From positions 1-64,000 of the forward strand of contig DAISXR010000005.1 in NCBI GenBank assembly GCA_036825755.1: 64,000 bases of DNA, given 5' to 3'. The stretch is from JAJFTV01 sp036825755. GTDB taxonomy: Bacteria; Chloroflexota; Anaerolineae; Anaerolineales; Anaerolineaceae. Both the position numbers and the translations under genes were made by a program. Under the pieces are notes generated by a model, which was given only the letters and a program-made list of their open reading frames with translations, did no database searches and was not told where the DNA came from. Of the stretch, positions 20,697 to 29,608 are shown in pieces (within the stretch, counting starts at the first letter, position 1; the number at the start of each line of letters is the position of its first letter).

Positions 20697-21188
20697 ATGC
20701 TGAAGGGGTTCTGGACCACATTCAAATCGATGTTTGAGAAACCGGTCACCATGCCGTATCCTGAGGTGAAACGGCCGGTTTCAGCTCGTTTTAAAGGCCG
20801 GCATGTTTTAAACCGATATGATAACGGGTTGGAAAAATGTATTGGCTGCGCCCTTTGTGCGGCAGCCTGCCCGGCGGATGCCATTTTTGTGGAAGCGTCG
20901 GAAAATCACGATGAAGAGCGTTATTCACCCGGCGAGCGGTATGCCAGCACCTATGAGATCAACATGCTGCGCTGCATCTTCTGCGGTTATTGCGAAGACG
21001 CCTGCCCCACGGAAGCCATCACGTTGAGCGACAACTATGAGCTTAATTTTATCGACCGCAAGGACGCCATCTATACCCGTGAAATGCTGCTCCAGCCGGT
21101 GGGTCCGAACGGGAAACCCACCCCGCAGAAAACCGAACCCGGCAAATTCACCCGTTCGGTGCCTGAAATGAAGGATCCGGAGGACTAG
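20697..21188 (+). CDS. nuoI: NADH-quinone oxidoreductase subunit I
   Basis: Ferredoxin-like subunit with two [4Fe-4S] clusters (N6a and N6b). The ligands are CIGCALCAAACP and CIFCGYCEDACP. ATG 20697 lies two bases after the nuoH stop and gives 163 residues; the open frame extends further upstream inside nuoH but that part is not coding. An N-terminal amphipathic segment (KGFWTTFKSMFEKPVTMPYP) matches the membrane-facing part of the family. Confidence 0.96.
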   Translation: MLKGFWTTFKSMFEKPVTMPYPEVKRPVSARFKGRHVLNRYDNGLEKCIGCALCAAACPADAIFVEASENHDEERYSPGERYASTYEINMLRCIFCGYCEDACPTEAITLSDNYELNFIDRKDAIYTREMLLQPVGPNGKPTPQKTEPGKFTRSVPEMKDPED

Positions 21189-21189
21189 T

Positions 21190-21765
21190 ATGGATCTCTC
21201 ATCCGTATTGCCTGGCTATATCGTCTTTGGGGTGCTGGCGCTGCTGGCGGTTGCCACGGCGGCAGCCATGCTGCTGGCTCGACAGCCGGTGTTTGCCGTG
21301 CTGTTTCTGGTGTTGAACTTTGCCACCATCGCGGTGCTGTACCTGATATTGGGAGCGCCGTTCATTGGATTTACCCAGATCGCGGTGTACGCCGGGGCCA
21401 TCATGGTGCTGTTTTTGTTTGTGGTGATGATGCTGGGTACCGAAGAGCTTTCGTTCCTGGAGCCGCTCAAAGGGCAGCGCTGGGTGGTTGGGGCGCTGCT
21501 GGCCGTGTTTCTGCTGCTGGTGGTCATTTTTCTGGGCACGCAGATGGGCGGAGAGAGCGAAATGGCCGGCCCGCCGTCTGATTTTGGCTCTCCCGGAGCC
21601 ATTGGCGGTCTGTTGATGGATCAGTACGTTCTGCCGATTTTAATGGTAGGTGGGATCATCCTTTCCGCTACCATCGGCGCGGTGGTGTTGACCCGTCGCG
21701 GTGGGAAGCAGCTTCCCATCATTGAAAAAACTTCCACCCCGAGTGAAACCGTGGAGGAAAAATAA
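21190..21765 (+). CDS. nuoJ: NADH-quinone oxidoreductase subunit J
   Basis: Membrane-arm subunit of 191 residues with five predicted helices. Signatures are RQPVFAVLFLVLNFATIAVL and GFTQIAVYAGAIMVLFLFVV, then MMLGTEEL. It begins one base after nuoI. A Lys/Glu-rich C-terminal tail follows the last helix. Confidence 0.95.
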   Translation: MDLSSVLPGYIVFGVLALLAVATAAAMLLARQPVFAVLFLVLNFATIAVLYLILGAPFIGFTQIAVYAGAIMVLFLFVVMMLGTEELSFLEPLKGQRWVVGALLAVFLLLVVIFLGTQMGGESEMAGPPSDFGSPGAIGGLLMDQYVLPILMVGGIILSATIGAVVLTRRGGKQLPIIEKTSTPSETVEEK

Positions 21766-21766
21766 C

Positions 21767-22081
21767 ATGCAGCTTACCCTGCCTCCCATCACGTATTTTT
21801 TGGCCCTCTCAGCGGTCATGTTTGCGGCCGGGATCATCGGTGTCACGCTCCGAAAAAACGCATTAGTTATTTTTATGTCCCTCGAGTTGATGTTCAACGC
21901 AGCTAACCTGGCATTTGTCTCATTCGCCACGTATTACCAGAACATCACCGGGCAGGTATTTGTTTTCTTTGTCATGTCGGTGGCGGCCGCCGAAGTGGCG
22001 GTGGGTCTGGCGTTGGTGATTGCCATATTCCGCGCCAAAAAGAGTATCGATATTGACCAGATGAACAGTCTGAACGGCTGA
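21767..22081 (+). CDS. nuoK: NADH-quinone oxidoreductase subunit K
   Basis: Three-helix membrane subunit related to MrpC, taking part in proton translocation. It has the conserved glutamates in FMSLELMFNAANLAF and AAAEVAVGLALVIAIFR. ATG 21767, with GGAGGAAA just upstream, gives 104 residues, the standard length. Confidence 0.96.
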   Translation: MQLTLPPITYFLALSAVMFAAGIIGVTLRKNALVIFMSLELMFNAANLAFVSFATYYQNITGQVFVFFVMSVAAAEVAVGLALVIAIFRAKKSIDIDQMNSLNG

Positions 22082-22100
22082 CAAGTGATTGGAGATCATC

Positions 22101-24086
22101 ATGGCCTTGAGTGAAACCGTACCCCTTTCGATCTTCAACTTTACCCCCTGGGTGATTTTCTTTCCGTTAATTGGCCTGCTGTTCAATCTGATCTTCGGAA
22201 ATAGAATCGGCGAAAAAGCCGCCGGGTGGATTGCCAGCGTGGCCACCGCGCTTTCATTTGCCCTGGCAGTGGCTCTGCTGCTGGCGCTGCGCGGTCAGGA
22301 AGAAGCCATCCGCCTCAAACTGGCTGACTGGATCAGCGTGGGCACCTTTGACGTCAACTGGATCTTCCGCGTGGATACGCTATCCACCGTGATGATGCTG
22401 GTGGTCACCGGCGTAGGTACATTGATCCACATCTACGCCGTGCAGTACATGTATGACGACGTGCGCCACAATCACGATGTGGGTCGCTACCGCCGCTTTT
22501 TTGTTTACTTCAATTTGTTCATCATCGCCATGCTGCTGCTGGTGACTGCCGACAACTACCTGATGCTGTTTGTGGGCTGGGAAGGCGTGGGGCTGTGCTC
22601 GTATCTGCTGATCGGTTTCTGGTTTGAGAAAGGCGCCGACGGCATCGCAAACGCACAGGCCGGCAAGAAGGCTTTTATCGTCAACCGCGTCGGCGATTTT
22701 GGTTTGCTGATCGCCATGTTCCTGCTGTTTGGGGCATTTGGCACCCTGCAATTTGACCAGGTGTTTGAACAGGCCTCCGGCGCGTCGGTGGGGCTGCTGC
22801 TGGCCGTCACCCTGTTTATGCTGTTGGGCGTGGCCGGTAAATCAGCTCAACTCCCGCTATATGTGTGGCTTCCGGATGCCATGGCCGGCCCTACACCGGT
22901 ATCCGCGTTGATCCATGCCGCCACCATGGTGACGGCAGGGGTCTATCTGGTGGTGCGCTCATCGGCGCTGTTTACGCTGGCGCCGGCCGCCTCTTCGGTG
23001 GTGATGTGGGTGGGCGCGATTACCGCCATTTTTGCCGCAACCATCGCCGTGGCGCAGTATGACATCAAACGGGTGCTGGCGTATTCCACCATCAGCCAGT
23101 TGGGCTTTATGGTGGCGGCGGCCGGGATGGGCGCCTATGTGGCGGCCATTTTCCACCTGGCCACGCATGCTTTTTTCAAGGCGCTGCTCTTCCTTTCGTC
23201 CGGCTCGGTTATTCAGGGGATGGAGCGCGGCGCGCACCCCAAAGGGCGCAGCCACAACAACGAGCACGACATGGAAGTCGATCCGCAGGACATGCGCAAC
23301 ATGGGCGGTCTGGACCGGCGTATGCGCGTCACCTTCTGGGTGTATTTAATCGGCGCGCTGGCTATCTCAGGCATCGCGCCGCTGTCGGGCTTTTTCTCGA
23401 AGGACGAGATTCTGGGAGCCGCCAGTACACGCTCACTGCCTGTGTTTATCATCCTCATCGTCGCGGCTTTTCTGACCGCATTCTACATGGGGCGGCAGAT
23501 CTTCCTGGTCTTTTCCGGCAAACCGCGCAGCTCGCTGGCCGAGCATGCCACCGAAAGTTCACCGGTAATGACCGTACCGCTGGTCATTCTGGCGGTGCTA
23601 TCAGTGGCGGGCGGATTACTCAACCTTCCGGGGGTACACACACTGGGCTCCTGGCTGGAGCACTCTGTGGCTGCCGGTCTTGAGGTGGAGTTCTCGTTCA
23701 CCATCGCCCTGATTTCGCTGGCGGTGGCGCTGGCGGGTCTGGTATTAGCCTGGGTGCTGTACGGCCGGGTTTCATTGGGCCGAAACGCCTTCACCGATCC
23801 GCTGGCAGGGATGCTGGGATGGTTCTTCAAAGCGATGAACCGTAAATGGTGGGTGGATGAGCTGTACCACGCCATCATCGTGCGGCCATACAACTACATC
23901 TCCAATGTGCTGCTGGGCGAGTGGTTTGATCAGGAAGTGATTGATGGGGCCGTCAACGATGTGGGCGGTCTGGCGCGTGCTCTTTCAGGGTTCGCACGCC
24001 GCTTCCAGACCGGTTACATCCGCACCTATGCCCTGGGTATTTTGCTGGGCGCTGTCGCGATCGTCTTTTATATCATCTTACGATAA
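22101..24086 (+). CDS. nuoL: NADH-quinone oxidoreductase subunit L
   Basis: Distal antiporter-like proton pump of the membrane arm, 661 residues with many helices. Signatures are FVGWEGVGLCSYLLIGFW, KSAQLPLYVWLPDAMAGPTP, VSALIHAATMVTAGVYLV and HAFFKALLFLSSGS. A long C-terminal lateral helix and a final helix are present. I chose ATG 22101 (with GGAG upstream) over the TTG at 22089. Confidence 0.96.
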   Translation: MALSETVPLSIFNFTPWVIFFPLIGLLFNLIFGNRIGEKAAGWIASVATALSFALAVALLLALRGQEEAIRLKLADWISVGTFDVNWIFRVDTLSTVMMLVVTGVGTLIHIYAVQYMYDDVRHNHDVGRYRRFFVYFNLFIIAMLLLVTADNYLMLFVGWEGVGLCSYLLIGFWFEKGADGIANAQAGKKAFIVNRVGDFGLLIAMFLLFGAFGTLQFDQVFEQASGASVGLLLAVTLFMLLGVAGKSAQLPLYVWLPDAMAGPTPVSALIHAATMVTAGVYLVVRSSALFTLAPAASSVVMWVGAITAIFAATIAVAQYDIKRVLAYSTISQLGFMVAAAGMGAYVAAIFHLATHAFFKALLFLSSGSVIQGMERGAHPKGRSHNNEHDMEVDPQDMRNMGGLDRRMRVTFWVYLIGALAISGIAPLSGFFSKDEILGAASTRSLPVFIILIVAAFLTAFYMGRQIFLVFSGKPRSSLAEHATESSPVMTVPLVILAVLSVAGGLLNLPGVHTLGSWLEHSVAAGLEVEFSFTIALISLAVALAGLVLAWVLYGRVSLGRNAFTDPLAGMLGWFFKAMNRKWWVDELYHAIIVRPYNYISNVLLGEWFDQEVIDGAVNDVGGLARALSGFARRFQTGYIRTYALGILLGAVAIVFYIILR

Positions 24087-24162
24087 TACTTCCTTCGGGA
24101 GAGAGCATGGATCCAATTAGCAGTCAAAGAGACAGCATGGTCGAATGGGAAGGGGCGAGCCT

Positions 24163-25671
24163 ATGAATATCCTCACCAATCCGCTTTTCTGGGTGACCTT
24201 TTTCCCGCTTGTGGGAATGGCGGTGATTGCTTTTTTCAAACCGGAACAAAAAAATGCCGCGCGGTGGACGGCTCTGGCCGCGTCGCTGGTCACATTTGCG
24301 ATCTCACTGTGGATGCTGGCAGGCTTTGATCCGGAGAACACGGATATCCAGATGGGTTTCACCCTGCCGTGGATCCAGGCCGGCACCTTACAGGTTCAAC
24401 TGGAGATGGGGCTGGATGGCCTGAACATCCTGATGGTGCTGCTGACCACCTTTTTGACCCCGCTGGTCATTTTATCCACCTGGGGCAGCATTCAGGAACG
24501 CGTCAAAACCTTTATGCTGGTGTTCATGCTGCTCGAGACTGCCCTGTTGGGCGTGTTTCTCTCGCTGGATCTGGTGCTGTTCTTCCTGTTCTGGGAACTG
24601 ACGCTCATCCCTATGTATTTCCTGATCGGCATCTGGGGCAGTGAAAACCGCATTTACGCGGCGGTGAAGTTCTTCCTGTATACCATGGCCGGCTCCATTT
24701 TCATGATGGTTGCTATCTTCTTTATTGGTTTGAGCGCCGGTACCTTCTCGTACCCTGAATTGATCGCCAACCGGCAATTGTTTACCGGTGTGCAGTTATG
24801 GCTGTTCCTGGCATTTGCCATCGCGTTCGCGGTGAAGGTGCCCATGTGGCCGTTACACACCTGGCTGCCGGATGCCCACGTGCAGGCGCCCACCCCGGCT
24901 TCGGTTATTTTAGCCGGCGTATTGCTGAAGATGGGCACCTACGGATTTTTACGTTTCAATCTGGGTCTGTTCCCTGAAATGTCCGTAAAGGCCGCGCCGG
25001 TGATCGCGGTTCTGGCTGTCATTGGTATCCTGTATGGGGCGGCTGTATCGTTTGCCCAGAAAGACCTGAAGAAGCTGGTGGCGTATTCATCTATCAGTCA
25101 CCTTGGGTTTGTCATGCTGGGTTTGTTCGCCCTCAACCCGCAGGGTGTTTCCGGGGCTATCCTGCAGATGGTCAACCACGGTCTCAGCACGGGCGCTCTG
25201 TTCCTGCTGGTGGGTATGCTGTACGAACGCCGTCACACCCGCGCGCTGGAGGCCTTCGGCGGGTTGTGGAAGGTGGTACCGGTGATGGGAACCATCATGC
25301 TGGTGGTCACGCTTTCATCGGTGGGTCTGCCGGGTTTGAACGGTTTCGTGGGTGAGTTCACCATCCTGCTAGGCGCCTTCAATTCGATCGTGTTGGGCAG
25401 CCCGTGGTTCGCGGGAGTGGCGGCCCTGGGCGTCATTCTGGCGGCTGTGTATCTCTTCCAGATGTTTGAAAAAGTCTTTCTGGGCCCGGTACGGCATGAA
25501 GAAAACAAACAGCTCAAAGATCTTAACTGGCGTGAGATCGCCATCCTGGCTCCCATCCTGGTTCTGATCTTCTGGATCGGTTTGTATCCCCAGCCCTTCT
25601 TTGATCTGATCAACCCGACCGTGGAACACCTGGTGGAAATGGTGCAAAGCGCCGCGCTGGTAATTCAGTAG
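24163..25671 (+). CDS. nuoM: NADH-quinone oxidoreductase subunit M
   Basis: Antiporter-like proton-pumping subunit. Signatures are FFLFWELTLIPMYFLIGIWG, KVPMWPLHTWLPDAHVQAPT and SVILAGVLLKMGTYGFLRF. ATG 24163 with AAGGGG seven bases upstream gives 502 residues; an in-frame ATG at 24145 would add six. The 76-base gap after nuoL is the longest spacer in the operon and has no clear hairpin. Confidence 0.96.
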   Translation: MNILTNPLFWVTFFPLVGMAVIAFFKPEQKNAARWTALAASLVTFAISLWMLAGFDPENTDIQMGFTLPWIQAGTLQVQLEMGLDGLNILMVLLTTFLTPLVILSTWGSIQERVKTFMLVFMLLETALLGVFLSLDLVLFFLFWELTLIPMYFLIGIWGSENRIYAAVKFFLYTMAGSIFMMVAIFFIGLSAGTFSYPELIANRQLFTGVQLWLFLAFAIAFAVKVPMWPLHTWLPDAHVQAPTPASVILAGVLLKMGTYGFLRFNLGLFPEMSVKAAPVIAVLAVIGILYGAAVSFAQKDLKKLVAYSSISHLGFVMLGLFALNPQGVSGAILQMVNHGLSTGALFLLVGMLYERRHTRALEAFGGLWKVVPVMGTIMLVVTLSSVGLPGLNGFVGEFTILLGAFNSIVLGSPWFAGVAALGVILAAVYLFQMFEKVFLGPVRHEENKQLKDLNWREIAILAPILVLIFWIGLYPQPFFDLINPTVEHLVEMVQSAALVIQ

Positions 25672-25695
25672 CAGCCTGTTAGGAGAATGATTTCG

Positions 25696-27138
25696 ATGAC
25701 AAATAATGACCTGATGACTATCCTGCCCGTGGTTGTCGTGATCGGCTCGGCAGTTGTGCTGCTCCTGGTGGATTTGTGGATCCCGGATAAACAAAAAGGG
25801 ATCACTGCTTTTCTGGCAGCCCTGGCGCTGGCAGTGGCGCTGGGCCTCAACCTGCCTCGTCTGACGTGGGATGCCACGGCCTTCAAGGGTATGGTGGCGG
25901 TGGATGGGTTCAGCGTGTTCCTGAGTTCCATCTTTCTGCTGTGCGGCCTGCTGGCCATCGGCCTGGCGTATGACTATCTCAAGCGGATGGGGATCGAGCG
26001 GGGTGAGTTTTATCCCTTGCTGATGCTGTCCATCTCGGGCATGATGCTGATGGCACACGCCAACGATCTGCTCATCATCTTCCTGGCACTGGAAACGCTA
26101 TCCATCCCGCTGTACATCCTGGCCGGGTTCGCCATCCCGCGGGTGGAATCGGAAGAATCATCGCTCAAATATTTCATTTTGGGCACCTTCGCGGCGGCTT
26201 TTGTGCTGTACGGGGTGGCGTTGATCTTTGGGGCCAGCGGATCGACCAATCTGCAGGCGGTTTTGGCTGCTGCGGAGACGGGTCAACTGGTGAACCCCAC
26301 GCTGTTTATCATCGGCGGAGGTATGCTGCTGGTGGGTTTCGCGTTCAAGATGGCGGTTGTACCATTTCACGGCTGGGCGCCGGATGTGTATCAGGGCGCG
26401 CCCACCCCGGTGACCGGCTTCATGTCCATCGGCGCCAAGGCAGCCGGTGCGGCGGCTTTGATGAGGGTATTTATGACCGCTTTCCCGTCTGTATCCGCCG
26501 ATATGGCGCCGGCGCTGGCGGGACTGTCAATCCTCACCATGCTGGTGGGCAATCTGCTGGCCATCTCGCAAAAGAACATCAAACGCATGCTGGGGTATTC
26601 CTCCATCGCGCATGGGGGTTATCTGCTGATGGCCTTTGTCACCTTCAGCCAGGGACCTTTGCGAACGGAGATGGTTTCGGCTATGCTGTTCTTCCTGGGT
26701 TCCTACGCCCTAGCCAACTTTGCGGCCTGGGGTGTGGTGACGGCGATGGAGCGCGAGATGGGCGTGGGGCTCGAACTGGAGGATTACGCCGGGCTGGCAA
26801 AGAAATCACCCTGGCTGGCGCTTTCCATGCTGATCGCCATGCTTTCCTTCACCGGCATGCCGCTGACGATTGGGTTCTGGGGCAAGTTTTATTTGTTCCG
26901 CAGCGCGGTGATGGGTGGTTACGTCACGCTGGCTGTGATCGGTTTGCTCACCTCGGTGATCTCAGCGTTTTACTATCTGCGCGTGGTGGTGATGATGTAC
27001 ATGAAGCCCGGTGAGCCGCAGGTGAATGCTGATTTCTGGCTGCGGCTGGTGACCATTGGGTCGGCTGTCGCGGCAGTGGTGTTGAGCCTGCTGCCCAATA
27101 CGTTGTTCCAGGCGGCGCTGAGCGCGATTCTGCGGTAG
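25696..27138 (+). CDS. nuoN: NADH-quinone oxidoreductase subunit N
   Basis: Third antiporter-like subunit and last gene of the operon. Signatures are FLALETLSIPLYILAGFA, FKMAVVPFHGWAPDVYQGAP, and KNIKRMLGYSSIAHGGYLL. I chose ATG 25696 because AGGAG (25681-25685) lies 10 bases upstream; ATG 25687 would be one base from that site. The protein then has 480 residues. A terminator follows. Confidence 0.96.
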   Translation: MTNNDLMTILPVVVVIGSAVVLLLVDLWIPDKQKGITAFLAALALAVALGLNLPRLTWDATAFKGMVAVDGFSVFLSSIFLLCGLLAIGLAYDYLKRMGIERGEFYPLLMLSISGMMLMAHANDLLIIFLALETLSIPLYILAGFAIPRVESEESSLKYFILGTFAAAFVLYGVALIFGASGSTNLQAVLAAAETGQLVNPTLFIIGGGMLLVGFAFKMAVVPFHGWAPDVYQGAPTPVTGFMSIGAKAAGAAALMRVFMTAFPSVSADMAPALAGLSILTMLVGNLLAISQKNIKRMLGYSSIAHGGYLLMAFVTFSQGPLRTEMVSAMLFFLGSYALANFAAWGVVTAMEREMGVGLELEDYAGLAKKSPWLALSMLIAMLSFTGMPLTIGFWGKFYLFRSAVMGGYVTLAVIGLLTSVISAFYYLRVVVMMYMKPGEPQVNADFWLRLVTIGSAVAAVVLSLLPNTLFQAALSAILR

Positions 27139-27164
27139 GGGAGTGAATCGAATGATGATAGGTG

Positions 27165-27191
27165 GGCTGTCCTGAAAAGGGCAGCCTTTTT
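27165..27191 (+). terminator. Terminator of the nuo operon
   Basis: GGCTGTCC (27165-27172) pairs with GGGCAGCC (27179-27186), eight pairs with one G-T, across a TGAAAA loop, followed by TTTTT and an AT-rich tail. Confidence 0.85.
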
Positions 27192-27409
27192 ATATTTGAA
27201 GCCATCAACGAATGGGGTGAGTCAGGGATTGATTCTGTATGAATGGGTTTTTAGTGGTTTGAGAGCAAACGAATAAACGAATGAAAAATGGCGAACGATA
27301 CATGATTTGCGTAACGGAAAATGGTTTCATCACGCCCTGATTCGATATTCGTTTATTCGTTTTTCGTTCGCATGAAGTGCGAACGTATTCGTTGACGGAT
27401 TTCACACAT
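27192..27409. repeat. Non-coding spacer with inverted repeats
   Basis: Lies between the two convergent terminators in the 334-base gap between nuoN and the MFS gene. AAACGAATAAACGAAT (27267-27282) is repeated inverted and perfect at 27347-27362. Next to it, CGTTCGCA (27365-27372) and TGCGAACG (27378-27385) form an 8-bp stem with a 5-base loop. The left arm itself contains a tandem AAACGAAT. No reading frame looks coding. It may be a remnant of a small mobile element. Confidence 0.6.
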
Positions 27410-27445
27410 AAAAAAAATAGGGGGCGGTTAATGAACCGCTCCCTA
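27410..27445 (-). terminator. Terminator of the minus-strand operon
   Basis: TAGGGGGCGGTT (27418-27429) pairs with AACCGCTCCCTA (27434-27445), 12 pairs with one G-T, loop AATG. On the minus strand it is followed by a run of seven or eight T (27410-27417). It lies 28 bases after the MFS stop codon. Confidence 0.9.
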
Positions 27446-27472
27446 CGGGATCGTTTTGAACGCAGTATCGTG

Positions 27473-28720
27473 TTACGACACCTGTTCCCTGGCTGCAGCC
27501 TCTGCCGCGGTATCTTCTGTGTTCTTCACAAACTGGCGTGCCAGCAGGCCCAGCACCGGGGTGAGCAGCAGCGCCGAGGTGAGAATACCGGCCGACATGG
27601 ACACACGCTGTCCAATCATACCCACACCCGGACCTCCGGCGATCTGCCCGATGGCATCTACCTGGCCTGAGATGGAAAGCATGGTGGCGCGCACGCCGGG
27701 CTCCAGCTTGCGGTTCACCCAGGCGGTGTGCAGCGGATAGATCACGTTGCGCAGCACGGCGATGATCACCAGCAGGGCAACGGCGAGACCCAACCACCCG
27801 GAATAAGCGAATAAGGCCATCGCCAGGCTCAGCGCTGCGCTGGCGATCAATAAGGCTTTGATCAACCCGCGCGTGCCGGTGAAATCAAGCCGTTTATTCA
27901 CCCAGTTGAGCGCCCAGGCTGACAGACCCTGCTCTGCCATGCTGATCAGCCCAAACCAGACCACCGGCTGCCAGAGCGGGAAGGTGAATTTTTCCAGCAT
28001 GAGGGCCACCCACATACGGTCGAAGCCTTCGCTGTACAGACCGTAGAAAAAGCCAATCGCCAAAATGCTGATCAGGATGGGCCGCACCTTCAGCATGCCC
28101 ATGCCCTGTTTGTAGGTGTGCAGCATGTTTTGAAAGGTGTGCATTTCTTCCCGTTTGGCAGGGTGGAAGTTGTCTTCGGGCATGATCAGCATCATCAACA
28201 CCCCCAGCAGGGCAATCAACCCGCCTGCGACGAGAACGGGCAGGCGCAGAGAGATCAAACCCAGCAAGGTGCCGCCAGCGATGCCCAGCATCCCGCCGAT
28301 GCGCGAGTACTGCGCGCCCTTGAGAAAAGCCGGACCGGCGTTCTCTTCGCCAATCTCATCGGTGATCCAGGCTTCGATGGCGCCGCTGGTGAAGGTGTGA
28401 CCCAGCCCCCACACAATTTGAGCCAGCAAAATGGGCACAAAGAACGCGAAAGCACCCTGGATGATGAACCCAACGCCGATCAGCAGGAAACCGATGATGG
28501 TGGATAACCGGCGGCTGTACAGATCAGCCACGATGCCGGTGGGTACCTCAAACAGCAGCACGGCCACCTCCAGTGCTGTGCCCACCAGCACCAGTTGCAG
28601 CGGATCCAGTTGGGCAGTCACCACAAAGTAAACACTGTCCACTGAGAAGTTCATCCAGTAGAAGCCGTTGAGAAGGAAGGAAATCAGCAAATAAATGCGA
28701 TAGGCTTTTTGCGTTTTCAT
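27473..28720 (-). CDS. MFS transporter
   Basis: A 415-residue polytopic protein with about 12 helices. The first cytoplasmic loop carries the MFS A-motif-like segment TGIVADLYSRRLSTIIGFLL, preceded by FEVP, as in drug/unknown-substrate exporters (MDR-like families of the tetracycline/bacillibactin type). GAIEAWITDEIG and a central Lys/Glu loop are also typical of that subgroup. The substrate cannot be read from the sequence. It is the last gene of the long minus-strand run and is followed by a strong terminator. Confidence 0.85.
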   Translation of the reverse strand: MKTQKAYRIYLLISFLLNGFYWMNFSVDSVYFVVTAQLDPLQLVLVGTALEVAVLLFEVPTGIVADLYSRRLSTIIGFLLIGVGFIIQGAFAFFVPILLAQIVWGLGHTFTSGAIEAWITDEIGEENAGPAFLKGAQYSRIGGMLGIAGGTLLGLISLRLPVLVAGGLIALLGVLMMLIMPEDNFHPAKREEMHTFQNMLHTYKQGMGMLKVRPILISILAIGFFYGLYSEGFDRMWVALMLEKFTFPLWQPVVWFGLISMAEQGLSAWALNWVNKRLDFTGTRGLIKALLIASAALSLAMALFAYSGWLGLAVALLVIIAVLRNVIYPLHTAWVNRKLEPGVRATMLSISGQVDAIGQIAGGPGVGMIGQRVSMSAGILTSALLLTPVLGLLARQFVKNTEDTAAEAAAREQVS

Positions 28721-28744
28721 GAATTGTCTTTGATGAAACAGAAA

Positions 28745-29608
28745 TTACAGCAGGATGATCAGCAAAACCAGCACGGCGCTGCTGAGGGTGCACAGGGTAT
28801 TGACCCAATCGTTATCCAGCCACGAAAAACCCCGAAACAGGATTGTATCACTTCCGCAGGTGTGGCGGGGATGTTTTTCGGTTTCCTTTTGGCATCTGGG
28901 GCACCAGTAGATGGCTTGCACGGTGGCCCCGAGCAACGAATCCACCAGACTGCCTAGCAGTCCGGCCAGTGTGATGAGCAGGAACTCGGCTGCCAGAGAA
29001 AAGTCCGCTGCCGCAGATAGACCGACCTGCGGGATATCATTCGGCCGGAACAGGACTGCCAGCAGCGCGATGAAGGCGCTGCCCGCCAGGGCGGCGGCTG
29101 TACCGGTGAGTGTGACCCCGCCCGAGGTGCCGCGCTCCACCAATTTCAGGTTGGTGATCAAGCGGGGCGGTTTGGGGCTGAGCGCGCCAAGTTCTGTGGC
29201 CCAGGTATCCGCGTTGGCGGCGGCAAGCGCGGCTGCGCAGGCAAGCCAGGGCAACAACCCGAGGGTCCCGCTCGATTGCGGAGGGAATACAAACAGCAGT
29301 AAAACGGCAGCCCCGGCGACCCCGCCATTGGCTAGCACTTGACCGGCATCGCGTTCGTTGCCTTTTGAGTATTTTTCGCTCAGGTTGGCCTTCTGGCGCT
29401 TGAACAGGCGTGACAGGATGCTGGAGGAGATAAAGAACCCCATCAACAGCACCGCCCAGCCAAACCCGCCCAGCCCCATAATCACAGCGCCCAGCCCGGC
29501 TGCGGCCCACATCCCTAACCGGTTGAGGGCGCGCGCCTTACGGGCTGCCAGCGCGATGATACAACCCAATGCGGTTCCGATGATCAGCTTGATCGGATCA
29601 ATGTTCAT
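28745..29608 (-). CDS. DUF92 family integral membrane protein
   Basis: A 287-residue membrane protein of the DUF92/TMEM19 family, judged from KARALNRLGMWAAAGLGAVIMGLGG (in part), NADTWATELGALSPKPPRLI and RGTSGGVTLTGTAAALAGS. Plant relatives (VTE6) phosphorylate phytyl phosphate using CTP; the bacterial role is generally unknown. A C-terminal CPRC..HTC segment could bind zinc. ATG 29608 overlaps the preceding stop as ATGA and is preferred over an upstream start at 29668 inside the previous gene. Confidence 0.82.
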   Translation of the reverse strand: MNIDPIKLIIGTALGCIIALAARKARALNRLGMWAAAGLGAVIMGLGGFGWAVLLMGFFISSSILSRLFKRQKANLSEKYSKGNERDAGQVLANGGVAGAAVLLLFVFPPQSSGTLGLLPWLACAAALAAANADTWATELGALSPKPPRLITNLKLVERGTSGGVTLTGTAAALAGSAFIALLAVLFRPNDIPQVGLSAAADFSLAAEFLLITLAGLLGSLVDSLLGATVQAIYWCPRCQKETEKHPRHTCGSDTILFRGFSWLDNDWVNTLCTLSSAVLVLLIILL

